A stretch of DNA of 64,000 nucleotides from Archangium_A sp035910535 (GCA_035910535.1 JAMHXF010000042.1:1-64000); one strand, 5' to 3'. Positions 8,456-17,654 are shown, counted from the stretch's first letter. A program made the numbers and translations. Notes: generated from the sequence alone by a model not told the origin.

Positions 8456-9598
8456 GTGATCGTTGGAGTTCCCAAAGAAATCAAGACGCGTGAGTACCGC
8501 GTCGGCATGACGCCGGCCATCGCCGCGGCGTACGTCAAGGCGGGCCACACGGTGTTCGTCGAGAAGTCTGCTGGCGAAGGCGCTGGCATCGTCGACGGTG
8601 ACTACGAGCGCGTGGGCGCGAAGATTCTCAAGACCGCCGACGAGGTCTGGAAGCGCGCCGAGATGATCGTGAAGGTGAAGGAGCCGATCGAGCCTGAATA
8701 CGCTCGCATGCAGGAAGGCCAGATCATCTACACGTACTTCCACCTCGCGGCCGTACCCGAGCTCGCGAAGGTGCTGATCAAGAAGAAGATCGCCGCCGTC
8801 GCCTACGAGACCATTCAGCCTGAAGACGGCTCGCTGCCGTTGCTCAAGCCCATGTCTGAAGTCGCCGGCAAAATGGCGATTCAGGTCGGCGCGAAGTCGC
8901 TCGAGAAAGCGCACGGCGGCAAGGGCATTCTGCTCGGCGGCGTGCCCGGTGTTCGCAACTCGAAGGTCGCCATCATCGGCGGTGGCGTGGTCGGCACCTG
9001 CGCGGCGAAGGTGGCCGTCGGCATGGGCGCTGACGTGACGATCCTCGACGTGTCGCTCAACCGCCTCACGTACCTCGACGACATCTTCGGCGGCACGCTC
9101 AAGACGCTGATGAGCGACTCCGAGAACATCGCGCGCTGCGTGCGTGAGTCTGACCTCGTCGTCGGCGCCGTGCTCATTCCCGGCGCCAAGGCGCCCAAGC
9201 TCGTCAGCAAGGAGCTCATCAAGGAAATGAGCAAGGGCTCGGTCGTCGTCGACGTCGCCGTCGATCAAGGCGGCTGCATCGAGACCATCAAGGCCACGAC
9301 GCACGACAACCCGACGTACGAAGTCTCGGGCGTCATTCACTACGGCGTCGCCAACATGCCCGGCGCCGTGCCGATGACCTCGACGTTCGCGCTCACCAAC
9401 GCCACCCGCCCCTACGGCCGCACCATCGCCGACAAGGGCCTCAAGGCCGCCGTCGAGGCCGACATCGCCCTCGCCCGTGGCCTCAACACCTTCGGCGGTC
9501 ACGTGACCTACGAAGCCGTCGCCCGCGATCTCGGCTACCCGTACGTGCCGCTCGCCACCGCGATGGCCGGTGTCGCGCCCGCCAAGAAGAAGAAGTGA
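8456..9598 (+). CDS. ald: Alanine dehydrogenase
   Basis: This 380-residue enzyme interconverts L-alanine and pyruvate plus ammonia with NAD(H). The N-terminus has 'GVPKEIKTREYRVGMTP', with the substrate-binding Arg of the family. The lysine/histidine region is 'YTYFHLA', and the Rossmann motif is 'GGGVVGTCAAKVA'. The end 'TYEAVARDLG' is also typical. The GTG at 8456 was chosen because AAGGAG lies six bases upstream (8444-8449) and the protein then begins at the conserved motif. A longer ATG-initiated frame would start inside the terminator. It ends in a short lysine run. Length is close to the usual ~370. Confidence 0.93.
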   Translation: MIVGVPKEIKTREYRVGMTPAIAAAYVKAGHTVFVEKSAGEGAGIVDGDYERVGAKILKTADEVWKRAEMIVKVKEPIEPEYARMQEGQIIYTYFHLAAVPELAKVLIKKKIAAVAYETIQPEDGSLPLLKPMSEVAGKMAIQVGAKSLEKAHGGKGILLGGVPGVRNSKVAIIGGGVVGTCAAKVAVGMGADVTILDVSLNRLTYLDDIFGGTLKTLMSDSENIARCVRESDLVVGAVLIPGAKAPKLVSKELIKEMSKGSVVVDVAVDQGGCIETIKATTHDNPTYEVSGVIHYGVANMPGAVPMTSTFALTNATRPYGRTIADKGLKAAVEADIALARGLNTFGGHVTYEAVARDLGYPYVPLATAMAGVAPAKKKK

Positions 9599-9793
9599 CG
9601 ATCTGACACACGCTCCGTGGCGCAGGTCGTGTCACTGCGTCACGGAGTGCTCAGCTGTTGCGCAACTCCCTACGTGATTTCAGCCACTTGACGCATTTCG
9701 GCAATTGGCCCGCCGCATGCTCGTGGTTATTCCTGCAGCTCAAGGAATCCACCTGGAATCTCGGGCGTTCACCACGCTCGCCAAGGAGTGACG

Positions 9794-10408
9794 ATGTTCG
9801 GCCTCTCGAAGAGCAACCAAAGTCGCGCGCAGTTCGAAACGCTGGTGGCCCCGTGGTTCGACGCCCTCTACGCGTCGGCGCTGCGCCTGACGCGCAATGA
9901 GCGCAACGCAGAAGACCTGGTGCAGGACACCGTGATGCGCGCGTGGCGCTTCTTCGACAAGTTCGAGAAGGGCACGAACTTCCGCGCGTGGATCTTCAAG
10001 ATCCTCACCAACACGTTCATCAACAACTACCGCCGCAACACGCGCGAGCGCTCGCTGCAGGATGAATCGGAGCGCCAGTCTGTCGAGGCGCGGTTCTTCA
10101 GCTCCGACGTCACGGAGCAGACGCAGAACCCCGAGGAGTACCTCGTCGATCGCGTGATGAGCGGCGACGTGCTCAAGGCCATCGACGGCTTGTCGATCGA
10201 CTTCCGCATGGTGGTGATCCTCGCTGACCTCCAGGAGTTCTCGTACAAGGAGATCGCCGACATTCTCGACGTGCCCGTCGGCACGGTCATGAGCCGCCTG
10301 TTCCGTGGTCGCAAGCAGTTGCAGAAAGTGCTGCTCGCCCGCGAGGCAGAAAACCCCGAAGGGGCGATCGACTTGAGCGCCTGGCGCGAGAGGAAGAAGC
10401 TGGCCTGA
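9794..10408 (+). CDS. ECF-family RNA polymerase sigma factor
   Basis: This 204-residue protein has the two ECF regions. Region 2 (about 15-90) includes 'NAEDLVQDTVMRAW' and 'FRAWIFKILTNTFINNYR'. Region 4 (about 135-190) includes the helix-turn-helix 'FSYKEIADILDVPVGTVMSRL'. The ATG at 9794 was chosen because AAGGAG (9783-9788) sits five bases upstream; a GTG at 9788 overlaps that site. The next gene encodes a zinc anti-sigma factor, so activity is probably controlled by release from it. The target regulon cannot be read from the sequence. frzS lies just beyond the pair. Confidence 0.93.
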   Translation: MFGLSKSNQSRAQFETLVAPWFDALYASALRLTRNERNAEDLVQDTVMRAWRFFDKFEKGTNFRAWIFKILTNTFINNYRRNTRERSLQDESERQSVEARFFSSDVTEQTQNPEEYLVDRVMSGDVLKAIDGLSIDFRMVVILADLQEFSYKEIADILDVPVGTVMSRLFRGRKQLQKVLLAREAENPEGAIDLSAWRERKKLA

Positions 10409-10433
10409 GCCAGTGTTGTACCCAACGCCCTCC

Positions 10434-11207
10434 ATGAATTGCCGCGAACTCGAAACGCAGCTGACTCCGTACCTTGACGGTGAGTTGATCGACGAGGCGC
10501 GGCTGACGGTCGAGGCCCACCTCGTCGGTTGTGAGCCCTGCCGCGAGCAGGTCGAGAGAGCACGACACACGCTCTTGGCCATTCGTGACGCCGCGCGCCG
10601 CGAGGCCCCGCGCGCCTCGGACGCGCTCAAAGCCCGGCTGGTCTCGAGCATTCGCCGTGACGACATGCACCGCCGCAACATTCGGGTGGGTCGCTTCGCC
10701 GCGGTCGCCGCCGGCGTGACCTTCGCGATGGTGGTCGGCCACTCGTCGTACAAGAGCTACCAGCGACGCCTGTACGAGCAAGACGCGGCGATGCGTCACG
10801 CGCGCGGCTTCCCGTTGGAAATCGAACAGTCGCCCGAGAACATCGAGCGCTGGTTCGGCGGAAAGCTGGACTACCGCGTCAGCGTTCCCCGCTTCCCGAA
10901 TACGAAGGCGGCGGGTGCGCGGCTGCTTCAGGTGCGCGACAAACCTGCGGCGTACATTCGCTACGAGTCACCGCGACGCATGGGCTTGTTCGTGTACGGC
11001 GATGACAACGACGTCGACGTCGGCGCGACGCCGGCCATGGGCTCGAGCCACGGCTACAACGTGGTGAGCTGGCGCGAAGGCGACGTCGTGTACCAACTCG
11101 TCACCGACCTCGACGAGCAGGACCTGCGTGAGCTCGTACCGCCGCCGCCCGGTTCGATGTTGTCGACGCCGACTCTCGACGTGCGCCCCGCTTCCTTGCA
11201 GCAGTGA
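10434..11207 (+). CDS. Zinc-binding (ZAS/zf-HC2) transmembrane anti-sigma factor
   Basis: This 257-residue protein begins 'MNCRELETQLTPYLDGEL', typical of anti-sigma zf-HC2 domains. The zinc motif HxxxCxxC is seen in 'AHLVGCEPC' (about residues 29-36). One membrane helix follows (about residues 83-100), then a ~150-residue outer domain without a recognised family. It is predicted to hold the adjacent ECF sigma factor at the membrane and release it on an envelope signal. ATG 10434 fits the family start better than the in-frame GTG at 10413. The pair is 25 bases apart and surely co-transcribed. Confidence 0.88.
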   Translation: MNCRELETQLTPYLDGELIDEARLTVEAHLVGCEPCREQVERARHTLLAIRDAARREAPRASDALKARLVSSIRRDDMHRRNIRVGRFAAVAAGVTFAMVVGHSSYKSYQRRLYEQDAAMRHARGFPLEIEQSPENIERWFGGKLDYRVSVPRFPNTKAAGARLLQVRDKPAAYIRYESPRRMGLFVYGDDNDVDVGATPAMGSSHGYNVVSWREGDVVYQLVTDLDEQDLRELVPPPPGSMLSTPTLDVRPASLQQ

Positions 11208-11226
11208 CACGACGCGCGGGGTTTCG

Positions 11227-11255
11227 TTGACGCTCCCGGAGTCGGCCACTAGCCT
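11227..11255 (+). promoter_or_regulatory. Possible sigma-70-type promoter for frzS
   Basis: TTGACG (11227-11232) and TAGCCT (11250-11255) are separated by 17 bases, upstream of the frzS ATG at 11265. Initiation would fall only a few bases before the ATG, giving an almost leaderless message, so the site may be fortuitous. Confidence 0.3.
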
Positions 11256-11264
11256 TTTCCCCAC

Positions 11265-12914
11265 ATGTCGAAATCAGTACTGATCGTCGAGAAGGACCTC
11301 GCGCTTATCAACGAGTTGCGTGAGGGGTTGCAGGCTCGGGGCTTCGACGTCGACGACACCACCGACGGCAAAGGCGCTCCGGATCTGATCCGCAAAAAAG
11401 CGCCGGGCTGCGTGGTGTTGGCCGTCGATCTCGACGCTGGCCAGAACGGCTACATCATCTGCAAGAAGCTCAAGAGCGACGATGACTTGAAGGCGTTCCC
11501 CGTCGTCATCATCGGTGACCCCAAAGGCTTTGCGCAGCACCAGAAGCTCAAGACGCGCGCCGAAGAGTACGTGGGCAAGCCGTTGACGGCCTCGGCGTTG
11601 GTCGACGCGGTCGGCAAGCTCATCGGCTTTCCTGAAGTGGCCGCCATCGCTGACGAAGGTGGCTTCGACCCCGGCTCGCTGCTCGAAGACGACGGCGCCG
11701 AAGTGTCGATTGAAGAGCCCGTGGAAGACGGTGGCAACGCCGAAGCCGATCTGGCGATGGTCGATTCGATGTTCGACGAGCAACCCTCCGAGAGCGCAGC
11801 GGCCGTCGAAGAAGAGATCAGCCTGAGCACCGGCGACGAAATCGACCTCGACGACGCGCCGGTCGAGAAGACAGTGGTGGGCTTCATGCCCCCTGCTCCG
11901 CCGTCGACCGTGCGCAGCGCAGGCGTCGCGACGTTCATGCCTCCGCTGTCGTCGCCGTCGTCGTACGACAACAGCGAGGCGCGCGACCTGCGCAGCAAGA
12001 TCACCGAGCTGACCGGCACGCTCGACGACGCGCGGGCTCGCGCCGAAGAGCTCGACGCCCGCGTGCGTGAGCTCGAAGGCGAGCTCGAGTCCAAAGACAC
12101 CGAGCTCGAGACGGCGCGCGCTTCCGTCGGCAAGGCCGACAACAAGGAGGTCTTCGCGCTCCGCGACGCAGCCACGAAGAAAGACAAAGAGATCCTCCGG
12201 CTCAAGAACGAGCTCAACGCCAAAGAGCAGGAGATCCTCGAGCTGCACGAGAAGGAAAATACGCTCGAGCAGCAGATGTCTGAGTCGTCGGGCGAGCTCG
12301 CGAAGAAAGACGCCCAGGTCAAGACACTGCAGGCGAAGTCAGACTCGCTGGGCGGCGAGCGCAAGAAGGTCGACCAGCAGTTGCTGACGGCGAAAGAAGA
12401 GGCGCGCTCGGCTTCGGCGAAGCTCTCGACGCTGCAGAGCGACTACGACTCGATGCAGCAGCGCGTCGCCGAACTCGACGGTCAGCTCGAAGGCATTCGC
12501 ACCAGCCAGCAAGAAGCAGAAACCGCGCGTCAGACCGCAGAGTCCGAGCTGGCAGAGGCGCGCGGCGAAGTCGAAGCGCTCAAGTCGCAGCTCGAAGATC
12601 GTTCACGTGAAGCCGACGGCGCGCGCAGCGAGCTCGAGCAGGCACAGATCGATCTCGACTCCGCGCGCACCCAGCTCTCGAGCCAGGCCAGCAGCTTCGC
12701 CGACGAGATCTCCGGGTTGCGCCAGCGCCTGGCTGACTCAGAAGCCGAGACGACCCGCGCCGACGAAAAGGCGCAGCGGGCTCAGAGCCGTGCACGCGCC
12801 CATCAAGATCAGATCGATCGGATCAAGGGCACGCTGCAGCAGGCGATGGACACGTTGTCAGAGACGCCGGCCGACAGCGAAGACCTCGACATCGACGAGC
12901 TCGCCGAGGCCTGA
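11265..12914 (+). CDS. frzS: FrzS: atypical receiver domain plus long coiled coil, polar motility regulator
   Basis: This 549-residue protein has an N-terminal receiver-like domain (1-125) close in wording to M. xanthus FrzS: 'TTDGKG', 'VVLAVDL', 'AGQNGY', 'DEYV/EEYVGKP' and 'LIGFPE'. The equivalent of the phospho-acceptor Asp is residue 55. A Pro/acidic linker (about 130-245) leads to a coiled coil (about 250-520) and an acidic tail (DSEDLDIDELAEA). In M. xanthus FrzS is a pole-to-pole protein needed for type IV pilus-driven social motility; its receiver is not a classical phosphorylation switch. No frz chemosensory genes are nearby here. The upstream genes encode an ECF sigma/anti-sigma pair. 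Confidence 0.85.
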   Translation: MSKSVLIVEKDLALINELREGLQARGFDVDDTTDGKGAPDLIRKKAPGCVVLAVDLDAGQNGYIICKKLKSDDDLKAFPVVIIGDPKGFAQHQKLKTRAEEYVGKPLTASALVDAVGKLIGFPEVAAIADEGGFDPGSLLEDDGAEVSIEEPVEDGGNAEADLAMVDSMFDEQPSESAAAVEEEISLSTGDEIDLDDAPVEKTVVGFMPPAPPSTVRSAGVATFMPPLSSPSSYDNSEARDLRSKITELTGTLDDARARAEELDARVRELEGELESKDTELETARASVGKADNKEVFALRDAATKKDKEILRLKNELNAKEQEILELHEKENTLEQQMSESSGELAKKDAQVKTLQAKSDSLGGERKKVDQQLLTAKEEARSASAKLSTLQSDYDSMQQRVAELDGQLEGIRTSQQEAETARQTAESELAEARGEVEALKSQLEDRSREADGARSELEQAQIDLDSARTQLSSQASSFADEISGLRQRLADSEAETTRADEKAQRAQSRARAHQDQIDRIKGTLQQAMDTLSETPADSEDLDIDELAEA

Positions 12915-12927
12915 CGCTGCAACGCCC

Positions 12928-14373
12928 TCAGTCTTTTGAATCACGCTTGGGGGCGTTCTTCTTTTCCATCTGCTTCTTCGCGAGCATCTGAACGCTGCCC
13001 GGCACGTTCTTGTCTTTCGCCAGGCTCTTCACGTCGTGCTCGTGCAGCGTGTTGATGAGCCGCATTGAGACGCCCTGCGGCACCTTGGGGTTCTTCACCA
13101 ACGCCAACTTGATGGCGTATTTCCGGAGCCACTCCCGGTTGCTGTAGATGACGCGCAGCACGTCATCGACACAGATCTTGTTCTGGGCCTGCGCCAACAC
13201 TTCACCGTCTGTGATGCGCGGGCTGCGAATGACGGCCACCGACACCAACTTGTTCGAGTCACGAATCAAGATGCCGCGGGCCTCTTTGTTTCCCTTGGTG
13301 GCCAGCTTGATCTTCTCCGACACGTTCATCGCCAGGATGCGCTTGCCCAGCGACAGGCGAACCCCTTCGTCGAGCGGCGGCGCCGACTGCTCGGGTTGAT
13401 CGGCGTCGGGCATGTGGAACTCGGCCATGATCTGATCGGCCGAGGGGCCCAACTGTGGCAGCGGCTGCACGGCTGATTCCGGGCCGAAGAGGCGAATCTT
13501 CGCCTCCACCATCTGCGGCACGTCATCGAGGATGAGGCCGTTGCGCACCGCGAAGTCGCACACGCCGTCGATGAGCGCGCCGACCGCGTTCGGGTTCTTC
13601 GCGAGCTGCCGAATGATGCCGTCGTGGCGCAGCAGTCGCAGCTGGTTCTGCCCGATGGTCTCGGCGATCTTCTTGCTGCACCCCTCGGCCACCGACGCGA
13701 TCGCGTCGTCTGGCGTGTTGGCGTTGAGGATCAGCATCTCCGCGTAGACGTCGTTCTGCGCGTAGAGCTGGAGGAACCACCCCAGCACCGGCGGCTGCAC
13801 GCCTTCGTCACGGAAACCCGACGCGGCGATGCGATCTTGCAGCGTACTCGCCGTCTTCCGGACCTGCTCGCGGACGTTCTGCTCGGCGTCGAACGAAAGA
13901 ATGAAGAGCACACCGAGCATGTCGTCGGGCTGCAACGGCACGAGCGCCTTGGCGGCCATCATGCGCAGCGGCACGGGCGCCTTCGGGTCGACGTGCTTCT
14001 TCATGTTGTCCGCCAGGAAGTCGGCGGTAATGGGGCACGCCTTCGCTTCGGGCGCTGCGATTTCCGGCGAAGCAGGCGGCGGCGGCACGACGACCACCGG
14101 CGCCGCTTGAACGGTGAAGGAGACCTGCGGTGAAGTAGCGCCTCCGTTGCCGGCGCCGTCGTTCACCTGCACGATGACTTCGTGGGCGCCGTCGGCGAGC
14201 GGTAACGTCAGCGCGTGCACCCACGAGCCATCGGCCGAGGTGGCCAACGCCGCGAGGTAGGTGCCATCGAGGAAGACCCAGAGAAACGAGCCAGGCGCCG
14301 AAGTACCGCGCAGCGTCGGCGTGCTGCCCGTGGTCGCGCTCGGCGCGGGCTCGAGGATCGCCGGCGCCGTCAT
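12928..14373 (-). CDS. Ig-like domain fused to helical-repeat protein, function unknown
   Basis: This 481-residue protein begins with one bacterial Ig-like domain (about 5-95: 'GTYLAALATSADGSWVHALTLPLADGAHEV', quoted in parts, typical of adhesin repeats). A proline linker follows, and then ~370 residues of helices resembling HEAT-type repeats. The later part ('SEKIKLATKGNKEARG', 'LVSVAVIRSPRITDGE', 'DDVLRVIYSNREWLRKY') is a helical region I associate with uncharacterised deltaproteobacterial proteins. No signal peptide is visible, so an Ig domain in the cytoplasm is odd. The start overlaps the coaX stop (ATGA). It converges on frzS with 13 bases between stops. Confidence 0.72.
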   Translation of the reverse strand: MTAPAILEPAPSATTGSTPTLRGTSAPGSFLWVFLDGTYLAALATSADGSWVHALTLPLADGAHEVIVQVNDGAGNGGATSPQVSFTVQAAPVVVVPPPPASPEIAAPEAKACPITADFLADNMKKHVDPKAPVPLRMMAAKALVPLQPDDMLGVLFILSFDAEQNVREQVRKTASTLQDRIAASGFRDEGVQPPVLGWFLQLYAQNDVYAEMLILNANTPDDAIASVAEGCSKKIAETIGQNQLRLLRHDGIIRQLAKNPNAVGALIDGVCDFAVRNGLILDDVPQMVEAKIRLFGPESAVQPLPQLGPSADQIMAEFHMPDADQPEQSAPPLDEGVRLSLGKRILAMNVSEKIKLATKGNKEARGILIRDSNKLVSVAVIRSPRITDGEVLAQAQNKICVDDVLRVIYSNREWLRKYAIKLALVKNPKVPQGVSMRLINTLHEHDVKSLAKDKNVPGSVQMLAKKQMEKKNAPKRDSKD

Positions 14374-15137
14374 GACTGGTTCCTCTCGTGAATGAGCCGC
14401 AGCCCTTCGAGCGTGAGGAACTCGTCGACCTCTTCGATGGCCTTCGACTCACTCGCGATGAGCGGTGCGAGCCCGCCCGTGGCGATGACCCGCGTCTCAG
14501 GGCCGAGATCGCGCTTCATTCGATCGCAGATGCCGTCGACCAGCGAGACGTAGCCGAACACCAGGCCCGACTGCATGGAGTGCACGGTGTTCTTGCCGAT
14601 CACCTGTGGCGGGCGCGCGAACTCCACGCGCGGCAACTTCGACGCGTTTCGGGTCAACGCGTCCATCGCGATGGTGATGCCGGGTGTGATGGCGCCGCCG
14701 GCGTATTCACCTTTCGCCGTGACGGCGTCGAACGTCGTCGCAGTACCGAAGTCGACGACGATGAGCGACGTCTTGTGTCGCTCGTACGCAGCGACGGCGT
14801 TGACGATGCGATCGGCGCCGACCTCTCGCGGATTGTCGTAGAGAATCGGCATGCCCGTCTTTACGCCGGGGCCCACGAACATGGGCCTGGCGTTGAAGTA
14901 CCGCTCGCTCATGCGCTCAAGGTTGAACTGCAGCGGCGGCACCACGCTCGAAACGGCGACCGCCGAGACCTTCTTCGGGTCGAGCCCTCCGTGCGCGAAG
15001 AGCTGCAGCACGAGAATGCCGTACTCGTCAGAGGTGCGGCGCGAAGTGGTTTCAATGCGCCAGTGAGCGCGGAGCGACTTGCCGTCGTACACGCCCAGAA
15101 CGGTGTTGGTATTGCCGACGTCGATGGCGAGAAGCAT
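14370..15137 (-). CDS. coaX: Type III pantothenate kinase
   Basis: This 255-residue enzyme phosphorylates pantothenate, the first step of CoA synthesis. The ASKHA-fold motifs are clear: phosphate-1 'DVGNTNTVLG', 'GPGVKTGMPI', the catalytic region 'GADRIVNAVAA', 'VDFGTATTFDAV' and 'GGAITPGI'. Length is normal. coaE lies at 27.9 kb, so two CoA steps are in this window. The stop overlaps the start of the next gene. It lies 41 bases downstream of birA, a frequent neighbour of coaX. Confidence 0.95.
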   Translation of the reverse strand: MLLAIDVGNTNTVLGVYDGKSLRAHWRIETTSRRTSDEYGILVLQLFAHGGLDPKKVSAVAVSSVVPPLQFNLERMSERYFNARPMFVGPGVKTGMPILYDNPREVGADRIVNAVAAYERHKTSLIVVDFGTATTFDAVTAKGEYAGGAITPGITIAMDALTRNASKLPRVEFARPPQVIGKNTVHSMQSGLVFGYVSLVDGICDRMKRDLGPETRVIATGGLAPLIASESKAIEEVDEFLTLEGLRLIHERNQS

Positions 15138-15178
15138 GAGGTCGGCTGAGTGTAAGCCCAGCCGCTCTCGCGCGCCCG

Positions 15179-16225
15179 TCAGGACTTGCGAGATCGAAGC
15201 TGCTCGACGTCACCCGACAACACCCGCTCGAGCTTGTCTCCCACGCGCAGCAGCAGTGCCCCCGACGCGTCGATGTCTTCGGCCACGCCGCGCAGCTCCC
15301 GGTTGTCGGCGCGCACCAGCACGTCCTGGCCGAGCGTCGAGCTCAACTCTTTCCACGCGGTGCGCACCGGTTCGAAGCCCTGCTCCGTCCACGTGTCGAG
15401 CCAGGTTTCGAGTTGCCCCAGCAACGCGGCGACGAACAGCGCGCGGTGCACCACGTTGCGCCGAACGATGGAGACCGACGTCGCGATCTCCGCAACTTCA
15501 GGCGGAAAGTCGGCCGCCTCCGCGTTGAGATTCACACCGACGCCCAGCACGATGAAGTGCACGCGCTCCACGTCTGCCGAGAGCTCCGTGAGAATGCCCG
15601 CGACCTTCTTGCCGCCCACCTGCACGTCATTGGGCCACTTGATGACCGCCTCGACGCCTGAGTCTTTCAGCGTCTGCGCGAGCGCGACGGCGGCCACGAG
15701 CGTGATCTCCGGCGCGCGAGCCGGGGCGATCTCAGGGCGCAAAATGACGCTCATCGCGAGGCTCTTGCCCGCTGGCGACGACCAGCTGCGGCCCCGTCGA
15801 CCCTTCCCGGCGGTCTGGTGCTCGGTGACGATTACCTCGCCGTGAAAACCACCTTCATGCGCGAGCTCGAAGGCCTTGGCGTTGGTGCTCTCGACCTCGT
15901 CGTAGTGGTGCAGCGTGCGACCCAGCTCACGCGTCACCAGCAACGGGCCGACCTCCAGCGCGGTGAGCCTGTCGGGCACCTCGAGCAGCCGGTAGCCCCG
16001 TGAGGCCTGCGCGTCGATGCGGTAGCCGAGGCGCCGCAGCTGCTCGACGTATTTCCACACCGCGGTGCGAGACAGGCCGAGCTTGTCTGACAGCACCGCG
16101 CCAGAGACGTAGTCCTCCCCGCCCTCGGCGAGAAACGAGAGGATCATCTCCTCGTTCGACTCTTCGGTCTCGATGTCGTTCACGAGCAAACGGTAGTGCT
16201 CGCTCGCGAACGGCTCAAGCCTCAC
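15179..16225 (-). CDS. birA: Biotin-[acetyl-CoA-carboxylase] ligase with N-terminal DNA-binding domain
   Basis: This 348-residue protein attaches biotin to carboxylase carrier domains. A winged-helix domain (about 27-85, 'LSDKLGLSRTAVWKYVEQLRRLG') marks it as a bifunctional BirA that may also repress. The ligase shows 'ESTNAKAFELA', the biotin loop 'GKGRRGRSW', and 'KWPNDV'. The GTG start at 16225 overlaps the preceding stop (GTGA). In-frame GTG or ATG codons further in (ATG at residue 27) would also leave the DNA-binding domain intact, so the start is uncertain. It lies at the end of a tightly coupled run beginning with the HARE-HTH gene. Confidence 0.92.
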   Translation of the reverse strand: MRLEPFASEHYRLLVNDIETEESNEEMILSFLAEGGEDYVSGAVLSDKLGLSRTAVWKYVEQLRRLGYRIDAQASRGYRLLEVPDRLTALEVGPLLVTRELGRTLHHYDEVESTNAKAFELAHEGGFHGEVIVTEHQTAGKGRRGRSWSSPAGKSLAMSVILRPEIAPARAPEITLVAAVALAQTLKDSGVEAVIKWPNDVQVGGKKVAGILTELSADVERVHFIVLGVGVNLNAEAADFPPEVAEIATSVSIVRRNVVHRALFVAALLGQLETWLDTWTEQGFEPVRTAWKELSSTLGQDVLVRADNRELRGVAEDIDASGALLLRVGDKLERVLSGDVEQLRSRKS

Positions 16226-16791
16226 CCCGCCGGTTTGACGTACTTGAGGAGCGCGAGCGTCGACTGGGGGATCTGTTTCCCGTTCGACTCCAGCACCGTC
16301 GACAGGCGCACGATGCCTACACCAGGCGCGAAGGTCATCTCATTGACCAACGTGGTGCCTTCTTGAACGCGGTTGCGGCTCTCGACGATGACGCAGTTTT
16401 CCCACGAGCCTGCGGGCGCGTCGCACGGCTGCTTCACCGCGAGAATTTCGTAGTTCTCGACCGACGACACCGAGACGACGTTCGTCCACTTGGTGCCCGA
16501 CGCGATGGGGTTGCGCAGCAGGTACCGCTTTTGATCTCTCACCCCGAACGAGTCGACGAGGAACTGGGCGCCCGTCGAGTCTTCGACGAAGCCGTCGTCG
16601 TTCTTTCGCAGCGTGGTGACTTCAATCTGCCGCGTCTCGCCCAGCAGCTTGACCTCGTACGTCCACACCGTGCCGACGGCCAGCGGGTAGTACGCGTCGG
16701 CTTGAGGGCCTGCTTCGGCTTTGGTGCTCGACGAAGACGAAGCGGCGCACGCCGACAGGGCCAGCGCGCTCAACAACAACAGACGGTTCAT
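16222..16791 (-). CDS. Putative lipoprotein, unknown function
   Basis: This 189-residue protein has a lipoprotein signal peptide with lipobox LSAC (cleavage before Cys15), followed by a Ser-rich tether. The rest is mostly beta-strand ('YYPLAVGTVWTYEV', 'FAPGVGIVRL') and resembles envelope lipoproteins found in many Deltaproteobacteria whose function is not known. It is translationally coupled on both sides: its ATG overlaps the stop of the upstream lipoprotein gene and its TGA overlaps the birA start. Confidence 0.8.
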   Translation of the reverse strand: MNRLLLLSALALSACAASSSSSTKAEAGPQADAYYPLAVGTVWTYEVKLLGETRQIEVTTLRKNDDGFVEDSTGAQFLVDSFGVRDQKRYLLRNPIASGTKWTNVVSVSSVENYEILAVKQPCDAPAGSWENCVIVESRNRVQEGTTLVNEMTFAPGVGIVRLSTVLESNGKQIPQSTLALLKYVKPAG

Positions 16792-17654
16792 CGGGCTTCT
16801 CCTGGGTTCTTGGGCTTGCGAGCGCGCAGCTCAGAGAGCGCCTGCTCGGCGCTGGCGCGAATCAACGGGTCATCGTGACCGCTGGAGACGAGGTCGAGGT
16901 ACGCCTCGGCGTCGTCACCTCCGATGGCCCCAATGGCGAAGACGACCTCACGTTCGAACGTGGGCCCTCGCTGGCTGGTGGCATCCACCAAGGGGTTCAC
17001 GGCCTCCGGCGCGCGCAACTCGACGAGCTGCCCCACGACGGTGCGCAGCACGTCGAGGTCATCGCTCTTGAGCTGCTCGAGCAACGCAGGCAACGCCGCC
17101 TTGTCGTGCTTTCTGACGAGCAGCCGCAGCGCGGCCCGCTTCACCGAGTCATCGGAGTCTCCCAGCTTGCCGTGCAGCACGCCGACGTCGGAGGTCTCGA
17201 GCCGGATCAACGCCGACGCCTCGCGCACCGCGCCGCTCAACGTCTCGGCGAGCGCGTCGCGAATGGCGTTCTGTGCCGTCTCGACGTCACCCTCGGGGGC
17301 GGCCACGCGCTTTCGATGATCGATCACGAACGGCTCCGAGTCGCCGGTGTGCGAGAGCTCCAACACCAGCTCGACTGAAAACGCGCGCGTCTCCAATTCG
17401 GGCACGGTGAGGCCAGTGGCGAGCGCGACTCGCCACGGCTTCGAACTGTCAGGGGCTTTCTTGCCGTCGGCGACGAGGTTGAACTTCGCGGCGACGAGCT
17501 GCTCACGCAGCTGTTTCTCGAGCTGCTCTTTCGACAGCGAAATGACGTCGCCACCTTCGAAGGCGTCGACCTCCAGCTTGTCGACCCAGGGCCCTGAGCC
17601 GCGGGTGCAGGCGGTGACGAAGACGAGCCCCGCCACCGCAGCGAGCCGAAACAT
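16788..17654 (-). CDS. Putative lipoprotein with HEAT-like repeats
   Basis: This 288-residue protein starts MFRLAAVAGLVFVTAC; the VTAC lipobox predicts lipidation at Cys16. Residues 20-150 are mixed alpha/beta. Residues ~155-285 are helical repeats with HEAT character ('SDDSVKRAALRLL', 'SDDLDVLRTVVGQL', 'DDPLIRASAEQAL'). Such repeats usually mediate protein contacts. ATG 17654 was chosen; it shares one base with the preceding stop (TGATG). A TTG one codon earlier is possible. Confidence 0.8.
   Translation of the reverse strand: MFRLAAVAGLVFVTACTRGSGPWVDKLEVDAFEGGDVISLSKEQLEKQLREQLVAAKFNLVADGKKAPDSSKPWRVALATGLTVPELETRAFSVELVLELSHTGDSEPFVIDHRKRVAAPEGDVETAQNAIRDALAETLSGAVREASALIRLETSDVGVLHGKLGDSDDSVKRAALRLLVRKHDKAALPALLEQLKSDDLDVLRTVVGQLVELRAPEAVNPLVDATSQRGPTFEREVVFAIGAIGGDDAEAYLDLVSSGHDDPLIRASAEQALSELRARKPKNPGEAR

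Noticed and set aside
9612..9646. Inverted repeat CTCCGTG/CACGGAG after ald as a terminator
   Set aside because: There is no T tract and the loop is long.
9688..9716. TTGACG before the sigma factor gene as a promoter
   Set aside because: No convincing -10 element lies at the right spacing.
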